Positions 1 to 8,452 of a DNA stretch of 64,000 bases are shown in pieces. Within the stretch, counting starts at the first letter, position 1, and every line of letters starts with the position of its first letter. The notes beneath the pieces were generated by a model that ran no database searches, was not told the origin of the DNA, and was given only the letters and a program-made list of their open reading frames with translations. This stretch comes from Saccharopolyspora soli (GTDB taxonomy: Bacteria > Actinomycetota > Actinomycetes > Mycobacteriales > Pseudonocardiaceae). Location of the stretch: contig NZ_JALBWV010000008.1 of NCBI RefSeq assembly GCF_022678645.1, positions 1 through 64,000 of the forward strand, read 5' to 3'. The position numbers and the translations under genes are program-made.

Positions 1-89
1 CGCGAACCAGCCACGAGAAACCACGCGACGGGAGATTGGGCTGGACGCGACCACCACTGTGAATCGCGGAGAGGCGGACCAGTCATGAC
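1..89 (+). repeat. 140-bp family repeat, copy 1 (cut by window edge)
   Basis: Positions 1-77 are identical to 141-217, a spacing of 140 bases, and a third copy lies near 55.0 kb. The copy ends with GAGGCGGACCAGTCATGAC. Its last codons read in frame to a TGA at 86-88, which overlaps the ATG at 85-87. It is therefore the end of a small ORF coupled to whatever starts at 85. The GTCATGAC at 82-89 recurs at 259-266, as a target duplication would. Confidence 0.85.
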
Positions 90-266
90 GCTCCCTGTGT
101 CAACTTCAGTCCTCGCGAACCGCACCTCAGGGGACCGTGACGCGAACCAGCCACGAGAAACCACGCGACGGGAGATTGGGCTGGACGCGACCACCACTGT
201 GAATCGCGGAGAGGCGGGCCAGGGAGAGGCGGGCCAGGGAGAGGCGGACAGGGGGCCAGTCATGAC
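90..266 (+). repeat. 140-bp family repeat, copy 2 (expanded, reads into next gene)
   Basis: This copy lies between two GTCATGAC direct repeats (82-89 and 259-266). It matches the copy at 54995-55134 along its length but is 177 bases long, because a 15-base unit near its end is repeated three times with a few extra bases. Since 177 is a multiple of three, the small ORF that starts at 85 no longer ends here and runs in frame into the amidohydrolase at 262. The other complete copy forms a separate small ORF. Confidence 0.8.
209..253 (+). repeat. 15-bp tandem repeat, three units
   Basis: Three consecutive units of GAGAGGCGGGCCAGG (209-223, 224-238, and a diverged 239-253). They read as five-residue Glu-Ala-Gly-Gln-Gly repeats in the frame of the downstream gene. 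The single-unit version is seen in the copy at 55.1 kb, so this is a local expansion, probably by replication slippage. Confidence 0.85.
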
Positions 267-1221
267 CACCGGCAGGATCGATACCCACCACCACATCGTC
301 CCGCCGATGTGGGCGGACGCGTTGGGCGCGAGCGGGTACTTCGGCGGGCAGGCCACGCCCGCGTGGAGCCCGGCCGCCGCGCTGGAGCTGCTCGACGAAC
401 TCGGCATCGACACGGCCGTGGTCTCGGTAGGCAGGCCGGGTGTGCACCTGGGTGGCACCGACGCCGCGGCCCGTGCGTTGGCCAGGCAGGTCAACGAGTT
501 CGCCGCGGACCTGGTCCGCGAGCACCCCGGTCGGTTCGGCTTCTTCGCGTCGGTGCCGCTGCCCGATGTGGACGGTTCGCTGGCCGAGGTCGGCTACGCG
601 CTCGACGAGCTGAACGCCGACGGCGTGATCCTGCTGGCCAATGTGGACGGTACCTACCTGGGCGACCCGGCGTTCGACCCGCTGATGACCGAGTTGGACC
701 GGCGCGGGACGGTGGTGTTCGTCCACCCCACCGCACCGCCTGGTCCTGCCGTGCCGGGCGTGCCCGCGTTCAGCGCGGATTTCCTGCTCGACACCACCCG
801 CGCGGCGCTGAACCTGGTGCGCCACGGCGTGGTGGCCCGGCTGCCGCGGCTGCGCATGATCCTCTCCCACGCGGGCGGTTTCGTGCCGTATGCGGCCCAC
901 CGGATGGCCAGCCTGACCGAGGGCGCGGCCGGACACGTCGTCACCCGCGAGAACTTCCTGCGCGATTTGCGGACCTTCTACTTCGATACGGCGCTGTCGG
1001 CCAACCCGCACACGCTGCCCAGCCTGCTCTCGTTCGCCGACCCCGACCGCGTGCTCTACGGCAGCGACTGGCCCTACGCGCGCGGCGACAACGCCCAGTA
1101 CTTCACCGCCCAGCTGGATGCCTACCCGTTGACTGAAACCCAGCGCACCGCGATCAACCGGGACAACGCGCTCGCCCTCCTCCCTCGGGTGGCCAACGTC
1201 TCCGCAACGAGCTTTTCCTAG
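262..1221 (+). CDS. Amidohydrolase, ACMSD-like (amidohydrolase 2 family)
   Basis: A 319-residue metal-dependent hydrolase or decarboxylase with the amidohydrolase TIM-barrel fold. Near the N-terminus it has DTHHHIVPP (metal-binding HxH around residues 9-11). It also has VFVHP in mid-protein, SHAGGF further on and YGSDWPYA near the C-terminus, the usual metal and catalytic positions. I chose ATG 262 because the HxH motif follows at once; the ORF is open upstream to ATG 85, but those 59 residues are repeat sequence. It is the first gene before an ABC importer, so it probably acts on the imported compound. The substrate cannot be read from the sequence. The 5' end may now be translated as a longer fusion. 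Confidence 0.88.
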   Translation: MTTGRIDTHHHIVPPMWADALGASGYFGGQATPAWSPAAALELLDELGIDTAVVSVGRPGVHLGGTDAAARALARQVNEFAADLVREHPGRFGFFASVPLPDVDGSLAEVGYALDELNADGVILLANVDGTYLGDPAFDPLMTELDRRGTVVFVHPTAPPGPAVPGVPAFSADFLLDTTRAALNLVRHGVVARLPRLRMILSHAGGFVPYAAHRMASLTEGAAGHVVTRENFLRDLRTFYFDTALSANPHTLPSLLSFADPDRVLYGSDWPYARGDNAQYFTAQLDAYPLTETQRTAINRDNALALLPRVANVSATSFS

Positions 1222-1310
1222 CCACCACAACGAAATCCCCGTACTCCAGCGTCGGCTGGAGGTGTTTCGTCCGCACCCTGACTCGTTTCACCGGCGAAAC
1301 GGAGCCAACC

Positions 1311-2297
1311 GTGAAGTATCGATGCAAGGCGGTGTGCCTGCTGCTCACCGCAGCGGTCTTCCTGCTCAGCGGGTGCGGGGCGCTGAGCGCGACCAACGTC
1401 CCCGGCAGCGGGGCGGCCGAGGGCGGCTTGGTGCCGATCACCGCCGGGGTGGCCGCCTCGCAGTCGTCCACGGCCGTGCTCGTGGGCCTGCAACGCGGCT
1501 TGTTCGCGCGCAACGGCATCCACCTCACCCTCGGCCGCGCGGCCACCGGCGCCGGTGCGATCACGCAGGTCATCAACGGTCAGCAGCAGGTCGCCCTCGG
1601 CGGCATCTCGCCGGTCGTGATCGCGGCGGGCTCACGCATCCCGGTGCAGATCGTGTCGGGTGCCGTCGCCGATCGACCCTCGCCGCAGGGGGCGCAGTAC
1701 CAGACCATGGTCGCGGGCGGCAGCCCGATCCGCTCCTTCCGCGACCTCGCGGGCAAGACCGTCGCGGTCAACTCCCTCAAGTGCTGCTGGGAGTTCTGGA
1801 TCCGGGAGGCCATCGAGAAGGACGGGGGCGACCCGTCTTCGGTCCACCTGGTGCAGCTGACCTTCCCCGACCAGCTCACCGCGCTCGAACAGGGCAAGGT
1901 CGACGCGATCAGCACCGCACAGCCGTACGCGACCGCGTTGCGGCAGAAGGGCTATCGGGACATCGGCGACTCACCGGCGGTCGCCTACGACGACCCGAAC
2001 GCCGACAACACGGTGTTCTACATGGCCAAGTCCTTCATCGACCAGCATCCCGGCATCGTGGAAAGGTGGCGAAAGGCGGTGCGCGAGTCCAGTGAGTACG
2101 CCAACGCACATCCCGACGAGACCCGCAAGGCCATCGTGCAGCAGACCTCGGCCGATCCCGCGCTCGTGGCGATGGCGCCGCTGCCGTTCTACACCGCCGA
2201 GGTGAACCGGCAGGTCATCGAGAAGGAAGCGGCCTTCGCCGTCAAATACGGCGTGCTCGACGTCGTGCCCGCCTACGAAACCTATGTCGTGCCATGA
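1311..2297 (+). CDS. ABC transporter substrate-binding lipoprotein (SsuA/NMT1-like)
   Basis: 328 residues. The N-terminus has two basic residues, a hydrophobic stretch and a lipobox ending in LLSGC, so it is exported and lipid-anchored. The body follows the SsuA/TauA/NMT1 pattern: an early ITAGVAASQSSTAVLVGLQRG stretch, then DLAGKTVAVNS introducing the second lobe. GTG 1311 is preceded by GGAG. Its stop overlaps the next permease start by 4 bp, so it is translationally coupled to its own importer. Family members bind sulfonates, nitrate, aromatic acids, pyrimidine precursors and other small anions; the ligand here is unknown. Confidence 0.9.
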   Translation: MKYRCKAVCLLLTAAVFLLSGCGALSATNVPGSGAAEGGLVPITAGVAASQSSTAVLVGLQRGLFARNGIHLTLGRAATGAGAITQVINGQQQVALGGISPVVIAAGSRIPVQIVSGAVADRPSPQGAQYQTMVAGGSPIRSFRDLAGKTVAVNSLKCCWEFWIREAIEKDGGDPSSVHLVQLTFPDQLTALEQGKVDAISTAQPYATALRQKGYRDIGDSPAVAYDDPNADNTVFYMAKSFIDQHPGIVERWRKAVRESSEYANAHPDETRKAIVQQTSADPALVAMAPLPFYTAEVNRQVIEKEAAFAVKYGVLDVVPAYETYVVP

Positions 2298-3151
2298 ATA
2301 CCGAGCCGACCGCCACGAAGCTGGCCACCGCGCCCGCCGCGTTTGACGCCAGGACAGACTCCGCCGCACCCGGCCGCCATGCCGCGAAGCCGTGGCTGCT
2401 GCGCGGACTCCCGTGGCTGACCACCATCGCCGTCCTCGCGTTGTGGGAACTGTGCGCGCGTACCGGGTTGTTCCCCCCAGAGGTGCCCGCGATCAGCAGC
2501 ATCGGCTCCGCGTTCGGTCAGTTGGCGCCAACTGCGGGGTTCGCCGATGCCTTGGTGACCACACTCGAACAGTTCGCCGTCGGCCTGACCGGTGGTGCCG
2601 TCGCCGGGCTCGCGCTCGGTGTCGCGCTCGGCGCGGTGCCATTGCTGCACCGCCTCGCGCACTACCTGCTCGACTTCCTGCGCTTCGTGCCCGCCGTGGT
2701 GTACCTGCCGTTGCTGCTGCTGTTGCTCGGCGCCGGGCCACGAGTGTCCACATTGCTCGGCATGGTGGGTGCGTTGTGGCCCATGCTTTTCCAGACCCTC
2801 TACGGGGTCAGCGGCATCAACGACGTGCTCCGCGACACCGCCCGCGTGTTCGGACTGCGACCGCTGCAACGGCTGTGGCACGTGGTGCTCCCGGCCGTGC
2901 TGCCGTTCGTGGCGACTGGCGTGCGGCTCGCCGCGTCCCACGTGCTGGTCGTGGTGGTTGCCGTGGAGATCATCGCTTCGGTGCGCGGAATCGGCGCCGA
3001 CATCGCCGTTTACGCGTCCAACGCCGTCTACCCGCGGATGTACGCGCTGGTGTTCGTCGTCGGCGTGCTCGGTGTCCTGGTCAACGTGGGGCTGCTCGCG
3101 CTGGAACGTCGTGTGCTGCGCTGGCACGTCGCCTATCGGGAGGAGGCATGA
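2294..3151 (+). CDS. ABC transporter permease (SsuC/TauC-like), first of two
   Basis: 285 residues with about six membrane segments after a polar N-terminus of about 35 residues. The cytoplasmic loop that contacts the ATPase (the EAA-type loop) lies around residues 175-205, with GVSGINDVLRDTARVFGL followed by LQRLWHVVLPAVLPF. ATG 2294 overlaps the upstream stop and its own stop overlaps the next start, so the importer genes form one tightly coupled unit. Two different permease genes in one SsuABC-type operon suggest a heterodimeric channel, whereas a homodimer is usual. Confidence 0.9.
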   Translation: MNTEPTATKLATAPAAFDARTDSAAPGRHAAKPWLLRGLPWLTTIAVLALWELCARTGLFPPEVPAISSIGSAFGQLAPTAGFADALVTTLEQFAVGLTGGAVAGLALGVALGAVPLLHRLAHYLLDFLRFVPAVVYLPLLLLLLGAGPRVSTLLGMVGALWPMLFQTLYGVSGINDVLRDTARVFGLRPLQRLWHVVLPAVLPFVATGVRLAASHVLVVVVAVEIIASVRGIGADIAVYASNAVYPRMYALVFVVGVLGVLVNVGLLALERRVLRWHVAYREEA

Positions 3152-3942
3152 TGGCCGTCGTCACGCAGCCGCGCAGGGCAGGGCGCAAGGTCGCGGCGTG
3201 GCTCGTCTCGCTCGTCGTACCGGTGGCGGCGCTGCTCGCCTGGTGGTTCGCGTCGGCGGGCAGCACGTCACCGTTCTGGCCGTCGCTTCGCTCGATTCTG
3301 GCGTCGTTCCAACAGTTGTGGTTGTTCAGCCGGTTCACCTCCGACGTGCTCCCGAGCCTCACCCGGATGCTGATCGGCTACGTGGCAGCGGTGCTGATCG
3401 GCATCGCGCTGGGTGTCCTGTTCGGACGGTCGCCGGTGTTGCACCGGGCGTTCGACCCGATTCTGCAGTTCTGCCGGGCCCTGCCAGCCACTGCGCTGGT
3501 GCCGGTGAGCATCGTGCTGCTCGGGATCGGCGACACACCGAAGATCGTGCTCACCGCGTTCGTCACGGTCTTTCCCGTGCTGCTCAACACCATCGACGGA
3601 GTGCGGGCGGTCGACCAGGAGCTGGCGGACACCGCCCGCTCCTACCGGCTGACGCGCGCGCAGCGGGTGCTGCACGTGCAGTTGCCTGCCGCCGCGCCGA
3701 ACATCCTCGCCGGGATGCGCATCGCGTTGACCGTCGCGTTCGTGATGATGGTCGTCACCGAACTGGTGGCGGCGACCAACGGGATCGGGTTCGTGACGCT
3801 GCAAGCGCAGCAGAGCTTCGAGGTTTCGGAGATGTGGGCGGGCATGCTGCTGCTCGGCATCCTCGGCGTCCTCTTCAACGGTGCGTTCGTGCTCGTCGAA
3901 CGCCGCCTGCTGCGCTGGTACACAAAGGACCGGGAGAGCTGA
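3148..3942 (+). CDS. ABC transporter permease (SsuC/TauC-like), second of two
   Basis: 264 residues with an N-terminal hydrophobic segment and about five more. The ATPase-contact loop reads TIDGVRAVDQELADTARSY followed by VLHVQLPAAAPNI. The start is ATG 3148 (Met-Met), overlapping the TGA of the first permease and preceded by GGAGG. It is related to the upstream permease but clearly diverged, so this is an old duplication or a true two-permease importer. The ATPase gene follows after one base. Confidence 0.9.
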   Translation: MMAVVTQPRRAGRKVAAWLVSLVVPVAALLAWWFASAGSTSPFWPSLRSILASFQQLWLFSRFTSDVLPSLTRMLIGYVAAVLIGIALGVLFGRSPVLHRAFDPILQFCRALPATALVPVSIVLLGIGDTPKIVLTAFVTVFPVLLNTIDGVRAVDQELADTARSYRLTRAQRVLHVQLPAAAPNILAGMRIALTVAFVMMVVTELVAATNGIGFVTLQAQQSFEVSEMWAGMLLLGILGVLFNGAFVLVERRLLRWYTKDRES

Positions 3943-3943
3943 C

Positions 3944-4726
3944 ATGCTGACCGTGGAACATCTCAAGAAGTCCTACCGCTCGGCGGGTGGCGAGCTGGAG
4001 GTGCTCAAGGACATTTCGTTCACCGTGCGGGCTGGCGAGTTCCTCACCATCGTCGGCCCGTCCGGTGCGGGCAAGACCACCTTGCTGCGGTGCCTGTCCG
4101 GCCTGCTGCCGCGATCCGGGGGAAAGGTCGCGCTCACCGAGACGGGCAAGGTGATCGAGAGCCCGCCGCCCGAGGTCGCTTGCGTCTTCCAGGATTACAG
4201 CCGGTCGCTCATGCCGTGGTCGAAGGTCAGCCGCAACGTCGCGATCCCGCTGAAGAACAAGATCCGCGACCGGACGGCCCGGCGCGAAGTGGTGCGGCAG
4301 GCGCTGGACGAGGTCGGGCTCGGCGCGTTCGGTGACAACTACCCGTGGCAGCTCTCCGGTGGGATGCAGCAGCGGGTGGCCATCGCGCGGGCCATCGCCT
4401 ACCGGCCGCAGTTCCTGATCATGGACGAACCGTTCGCGTCGGTCGATGCCCAGACCAGGGCTGATCTCGAAGACCTGGTGCTGCGGGTGCGCCACGACGC
4501 CGGGCTGACGATCGTGCTCGTCACCCACGACATCGACGAGGCCGTGTACCTCGGCGACCGGGTGATCGTGATGTCCAGCCGCCCGACGACCGTGCTGCGG
4601 ACCCTCGACGTCGACCTGCCCAGACCTCGCAGCCAGGTGACGACCAAAGCCCTGCCGAGGTTCACCGAGCTGCGCACCGAAGTGCTCACCTTGATCAGCG
4701 GCGCGAACGCGGGAGCGGCCCGATGA
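3944..4726 (+). CDS. ABC transporter ATP-binding protein (SsuB/TauB-like)
   Basis: 260 residues, the normal length for the family. Walker A GPSGAGKTT is at residues 38-46, the signature LSGGMQQRVAIARA and Walker B LIMDEPFASVDAQTR are in the second half, and the switch histidine follows in VTHDIDEAVYL. It powers the importer encoded by the three preceding genes. Its stop overlaps the start of the M24-fold gene (ATGA), which ties transport to the enzymes that follow. Confidence 0.93.
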   Translation: MLTVEHLKKSYRSAGGELEVLKDISFTVRAGEFLTIVGPSGAGKTTLLRCLSGLLPRSGGKVALTETGKVIESPPPEVACVFQDYSRSLMPWSKVSRNVAIPLKNKIRDRTARREVVRQALDEVGLGAFGDNYPWQLSGGMQQRVAIARAIAYRPQFLIMDEPFASVDAQTRADLEDLVLRVRHDAGLTIVLVTHDIDEAVYLGDRVIVMSSRPTTVLRTLDVDLPRPRSQVTTKALPRFTELRTEVLTLISGANAGAAR

Positions 4727-5925
4727 GCGGAACCGAACTGTCCGAACGGCTGAACCACCCGGTCAGCACTGCCGAGCGGAACCGCCGGTGGGACGCGATC
4801 CGCGAGGGCATGACCGCCCGCGGTCTCGACGTGCTGGTCGCGCAGACCAACAACGACTACGTCGGCGGCTACATCCGCTACCTCACCGATGTTCCGGCGA
4901 CCAACGGCTATCCGGTGACCGTGGTGTTCCCCCGAGAGGAACCCATGACGGTCATCCGCCACGGTGCGCGGGGCGAGGACCTGGATATCGATCCCGAGCA
5001 CGACCCGGTTCTGCGCGGCGTCGGCCGGGCGCTCGCCAGCCCGTACATGAGCTCGGTGTCCTACACCCGGTACGACGGGGCCGAGCTCGCACTCGACGCG
5101 CTGCGGCCGTTCGCCACCGGCAGCATCGGCTGGGTCGGCACGGGCACGATCCCCATGGCTTTTGGGGAATACCTGCGGCGCGAGCTGCACGCGGCCACGT
5201 TCACCGAGGCCGCCGACGTCGTCGACAACGTGCGCGCGGTGAAGTCCGAAGAGGAGCTGAACCTCGTCCGCGCCACCGCGAAGCTGCAGGACGCGGCGAT
5301 CGCGGCGGCGTTCGAAGCACTTCAACCGGGCATGCGGGACAGCGACGTCGCCGCCGTCGCACAGCACACCGCGCAGTCGCTGGGCAGCGAGCAAGGCATC
5401 TACTGGTGCGTCTCGACCCCGCTCGGCGAGCCAGGTCGGATCGCGCATCCGCACAGCCAGCACCGCGTGATCCGCAAGGGCGACGCGTTCCACCTCATGG
5501 TCGAGGTGAACGGGCCGGGCGGGATGTACACCGAGATAGGCCGTTCGGGCATCCTCGGCGAGGTACCGGCCCGCATCGCCGAGGAGTACGAATTCTGCTT
5601 GCAAGCGCAGCGGTTCTGCTACGGCCTCCTGCGGCCCGGTGCCGCACCGGCCGACGTCTGGGCCGAGTACAACCAGTACCTGCGCGACAACGGGCGGCCG
5701 GAGGAGCTGCGGCTGCACTGCCACGGCCAGGGCACCGATCTGGTCGAGCGGCCGCTGATCCGGGCCGAGGAGACGATGCCGCTGGCGGCGGGCATGAACA
5801 TCGCCTGCCACCCGCGGTACGTGCTCGACGGCTTCTGCCACTGGGTGTGCGACAACGTCATCATCGGCGACGGCGGCGTGGAGGAGTTGCACAAGTTCGA
5901 CAAGCGCCTCGCCAAGCTCGGCTGA
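4723..5925 (+). CDS. M24-fold (creatinase/aminopeptidase P-like) protein
   Basis: 400 residues: an N-terminal creatinase-type domain (about 1-160) and a C-terminal pita-bread domain. The usual metal ligands of M24 peptidases look changed. The two Asp positions appear as Glu in LMVEVNG and YTEIGR, the His is kept in CHGQGTD, and the two late Glu positions fall in NIACHPRY and HWVCDNVI. The protein is therefore more likely a creatinase-type or other non-peptidase hydrolase/lyase than a typical metallo-aminopeptidase. This alignment is by eye. The gene is coupled by 4-bp overlaps to the ATPase before it and the dehydrogenase after it. Confidence 0.8.
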   Translation: MSGTELSERLNHPVSTAERNRRWDAIREGMTARGLDVLVAQTNNDYVGGYIRYLTDVPATNGYPVTVVFPREEPMTVIRHGARGEDLDIDPEHDPVLRGVGRALASPYMSSVSYTRYDGAELALDALRPFATGSIGWVGTGTIPMAFGEYLRRELHAATFTEAADVVDNVRAVKSEEELNLVRATAKLQDAAIAAAFEALQPGMRDSDVAAVAQHTAQSLGSEQGIYWCVSTPLGEPGRIAHPHSQHRVIRKGDAFHLMVEVNGPGGMYTEIGRSGILGEVPARIAEEYEFCLQAQRFCYGLLRPGAAPADVWAEYNQYLRDNGRPEELRLHCHGQGTDLVERPLIRAEETMPLAAGMNIACHPRYVLDGFCHWVCDNVIIGDGGVEELHKFDKRLAKLG

Positions 5926-6824
5926 TGGTCCACGAGGTCGTGGCCGCAGGCCCGGACGAGGCGCTGTCCGCACTGCGAGCGGCAGCGCCGGGCCTGATCC
6001 GGGCTGTCCCCGTCCCCGCACGGGGCACGCCGGGCGCGGCTGCGGCGTTGCACGAGGTCGAGTTCCTCGTGCTCGACCACGATCGCACCGACCTGCTCCC
6101 GCTGCTGGCGGACCTGCCCGCGTTGCGGGTGGTGCAGACGTTGATCGCTGGCACCGACTGGCTCGAACCGCACCTGCCGGAGCGGGTGCGGGTCACCCGT
6201 CCGGTCGGAGCGCGGGACAACGCGGTCGCCGAGTGGGTGGCGTCTGCGTTGCTGGGACTCGCCAGCGGACTGCTGCCCGCCGTGCGCGACCAGCAGCACC
6301 GGCGGTGGCGCCGTGCGGTGAGTTCCGAACTGGCCGGTGCCCGCGCGGTGCTCGTCGGGGCGGGCCCGATCGGGTTGCGGACCAAGGACAAGCTCATCGC
6401 GCTCGGGGTGGACGTGACCCTGGTCGCCCGCCGGGGTGGCGACGGCGTGCACCCGGTCGCGGATCTGGACGAGCTCGTGGTCGACGCCGACGCGGTGGTG
6501 CTGCTGGTGCCCGCGACTGCCGAGACCGCAGGACTGGCAGGAGCGCACCTGCTGTCCCGAATGCCAGACGGGGCTGTGCTGGTCAACGCGGCTCGTGGCA
6601 CGGTGGTCGATACCGCGGCGCTGACCGCCGAAGTGCTCTCGGGACGACTACTGGCGGTGTTGGACGTCACCGACCCGGAACCGCTGCCCCGAAACCATCC
6701 ATTGTGGACGGCGCCGGGCTGTTTCCTCTCGCCGCACGTGGCCGGTGTGACGCGTCAGGGCAGAGCACGAGCCGTCGACGCAGCCGCGCGCCAACTGGCC
6801 CGGTATGCCCGAGGAGCGCTTTGA
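5925..6824 (+). CDS. D-2-hydroxyacid dehydrogenase family protein
   Basis: 299 residues. The nucleotide-binding fold starts with VLVGAGPIGLRTKDK. The three catalytic positions of the family are recognisable: Arg in LVNAARGTVVD, Glu in DVTDPEPLP and His in LSPHVAG. It should interconvert a 2-keto acid and a D-2-hydroxy acid with NAD(P). ATG 5925 overlaps the M24-fold stop by one base. It is the last gene of the operon, and a hairpin follows before the convergent regulator. The N-terminal substrate domain is short (about 120 residues), as in the shorter glyoxylate/hydroxypyruvate-type members. Confidence 0.88.
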   Translation: MVHEVVAAGPDEALSALRAAAPGLIRAVPVPARGTPGAAAALHEVEFLVLDHDRTDLLPLLADLPALRVVQTLIAGTDWLEPHLPERVRVTRPVGARDNAVAEWVASALLGLASGLLPAVRDQQHRRWRRAVSSELAGARAVLVGAGPIGLRTKDKLIALGVDVTLVARRGGDGVHPVADLDELVVDADAVVLLVPATAETAGLAGAHLLSRMPDGAVLVNAARGTVVDTAALTAEVLSGRLLAVLDVTDPEPLPRNHPLWTAPGCFLSPHVAGVTRQGRARAVDAAARQLARYARGAL

Positions 6825-6849
6825 ATCCGCGGCGCATTTCCGCACTGTT

Positions 6850-6867
6850 CCAGGGTCGTCACCCTGG
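6850..6867. terminator. Short hairpin between convergent genes
   Basis: CCAGGGT, four loop bases, ACCCTGG: a perfect 7-bp stem with no T-run. It lies between the dehydrogenase (plus) and the PucR-type regulator (minus), where a two-way terminator is expected. Confidence 0.45.
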
Positions 6868-6972
6868 CGTCTAGATGATCCTGATTGGGCCGCAGCCGCG
6901 ATACCCCACGCGTCGGCGGGGTGGACTGCCGCAAGCGCGCAGCGCTCAGCCCACGAGCTTTGAATCAATCAG

Positions 6973-8187
6973 CTAGGCGGGTGTTCCCGTGCTGTCCAGG
7001 CCGACACGTCGCACCGAGCGGACCGCCAGCAGGGCGGTGGCGAGATCTTTCGGGCGGGTCAAGTCGAGCCCGGAGAGTTCTTCGAAGCGCCGCAGGCGGT
7101 TCAGAATGGTGTTGCGATGGCAGTAGAGCCGTCGCGCTGTCTCGGTGGGCGACCCCGAGCCTTCGAGGTGGACCTGCAACGTCTCCAGCAGGCGGCGGCG
7201 CTCGGATTCCTTGATCGAGGCGAGGCCGTCGAGCAGGGCGGCGCCGAGGTAGTCGCTGATCTCGCGGGCGCCACCGACGAACGCGGACGGGATGTCGTCA
7301 GCGGCGAACACCACGTCGCAGCTCTTCGGGTGGGTCGAGTCGCGGGCGGCGTCGGCCAGCCACACCTGGCGCCGGGTGTCCTGCAGCGAAAGGTAGGGTG
7401 GGCTGACACCAGCTCGGGTGCGCAGGATGCGGCGCAGGCAGTCGGCCAGTTGTTGCGGGTTCTTCTCCAGCGCCACGATCCCGGTGAGCACGTCGCTGTC
7501 CAGCGACCAGACCGAATGCGCCCCGTTCTCCCGGAGCGCATCCTCGGGCCGGATGAGCTCGGCATGCCGGTCCGCTCGAACCACGACGTACGGGCCGTGC
7601 TCGCCCAGCCCGTAGCGCGCTGCGACCTTGCGCGCCACCGTGCTAACCGGACCGGTCCCGTACAGCAGTTCCTCGAACAGCGACCGCAGGTCCCGTTCGC
7701 GTTCCTCGGCGAGCTCGGCCTCCGCCTCGCGGTACACCTCGCTGATGCGGACGGAGATCTCGTCCACGACGTGCCAGAGCGGCAGGACGAACTCCGTCCA
7801 GTACTGCCGGACCTTGGGCGGGCGGCTTTCCAGCCAGGTGATCAGAAGTTCCCAGACGATCCGGAAGTCGATGCGGAACGCGCGCAGCAGTGTGTCCAGG
7901 CCGACTCCCTGTCGAGCGCGCCGCCGACCGAGATCCGCCAGCGCGCGGTCCAACTCGGCGGTGTCGAGTCCCGCGAGTTTGGCCAGCAGCAGCGTCACCG
8001 TCTCGTGACACGCTTGTCGCAGATCCTCCGCGGGCACCAGTTCTTGGTACGAAGGCTCGCTGGCGCTGGTTTCCGCCGCGGCCATGTCGCCGAGTTCGGA
8101 GACCCGAGCGAGCATGGCGTGTGCTGCCTGGGTCAGGGAAGCCTCGTATCCGGAAGCACCGCCATCGAACGAACTGTGCACGAGCAC
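6973..8187 (-). CDS. PucR/CdaR-type transcriptional regulator
   Basis: 404 residues. The C-terminal 60 residues carry the PucR-type helix-turn-helix, including ETARRLYCHRNTILNRLRR. The long N-terminal part is typical of the sensing half of this family, with a helical region around 60-180. PucR-type proteins respond to small nitrogen compounds. It is divergent from the aminotransferase-permease-pxp genes, with a 265-bp shared upstream region, so it probably controls that cluster. GTG 8187 is the first start; GTG 8181 is an alternative. Confidence 0.85.
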   Translation of the reverse strand: MLVHSSFDGGASGYEASLTQAAHAMLARVSELGDMAAAETSASEPSYQELVPAEDLRQACHETVTLLLAKLAGLDTAELDRALADLGRRRARQGVGLDTLLRAFRIDFRIVWELLITWLESRPPKVRQYWTEFVLPLWHVVDEISVRISEVYREAEAELAEERERDLRSLFEELLYGTGPVSTVARKVAARYGLGEHGPYVVVRADRHAELIRPEDALRENGAHSVWSLDSDVLTGIVALEKNPQQLADCLRRILRTRAGVSPPYLSLQDTRRQVWLADAARDSTHPKSCDVVFAADDIPSAFVGGAREISDYLGAALLDGLASIKESERRRLLETLQVHLEGSGSPTETARRLYCHRNTILNRLRRFEELSGLDLTRPKDLATALLAVRSVRRVGLDSTGTPA

Positions 8188-8452
8188 AATTTAGCGCTGC
8201 GTAGGTTGGGAATCCACCTCTTGTTTTGTTGTCCTCCGGGTTGCTTGGATTTCGACACCCGCACAGCGCGCTGCGGCAGGCGACCGGCACGGGAGTGCGG
8301 TCCTGGCCACGGAGCGCAACTGCGACGCGGGCCGCCGATGTCCTGCGGAGGTCCCGAGGGCAACACAGCGGACGAACTAGGCGAAAGCGGCACCGAAAAC
8401 GTCGGTTCGTGTCCGTTCGTTCACCCGGAGTGACTTGGAGGCGCGGATACAC

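Noticed and set aside
2392-3147. Long reading frame running from inside the first permease gene into the second
   Set aside because: The part before 3148 is an arginine-rich shadow of the first permease; codon pattern and the GGAGG site support the start at 3148.
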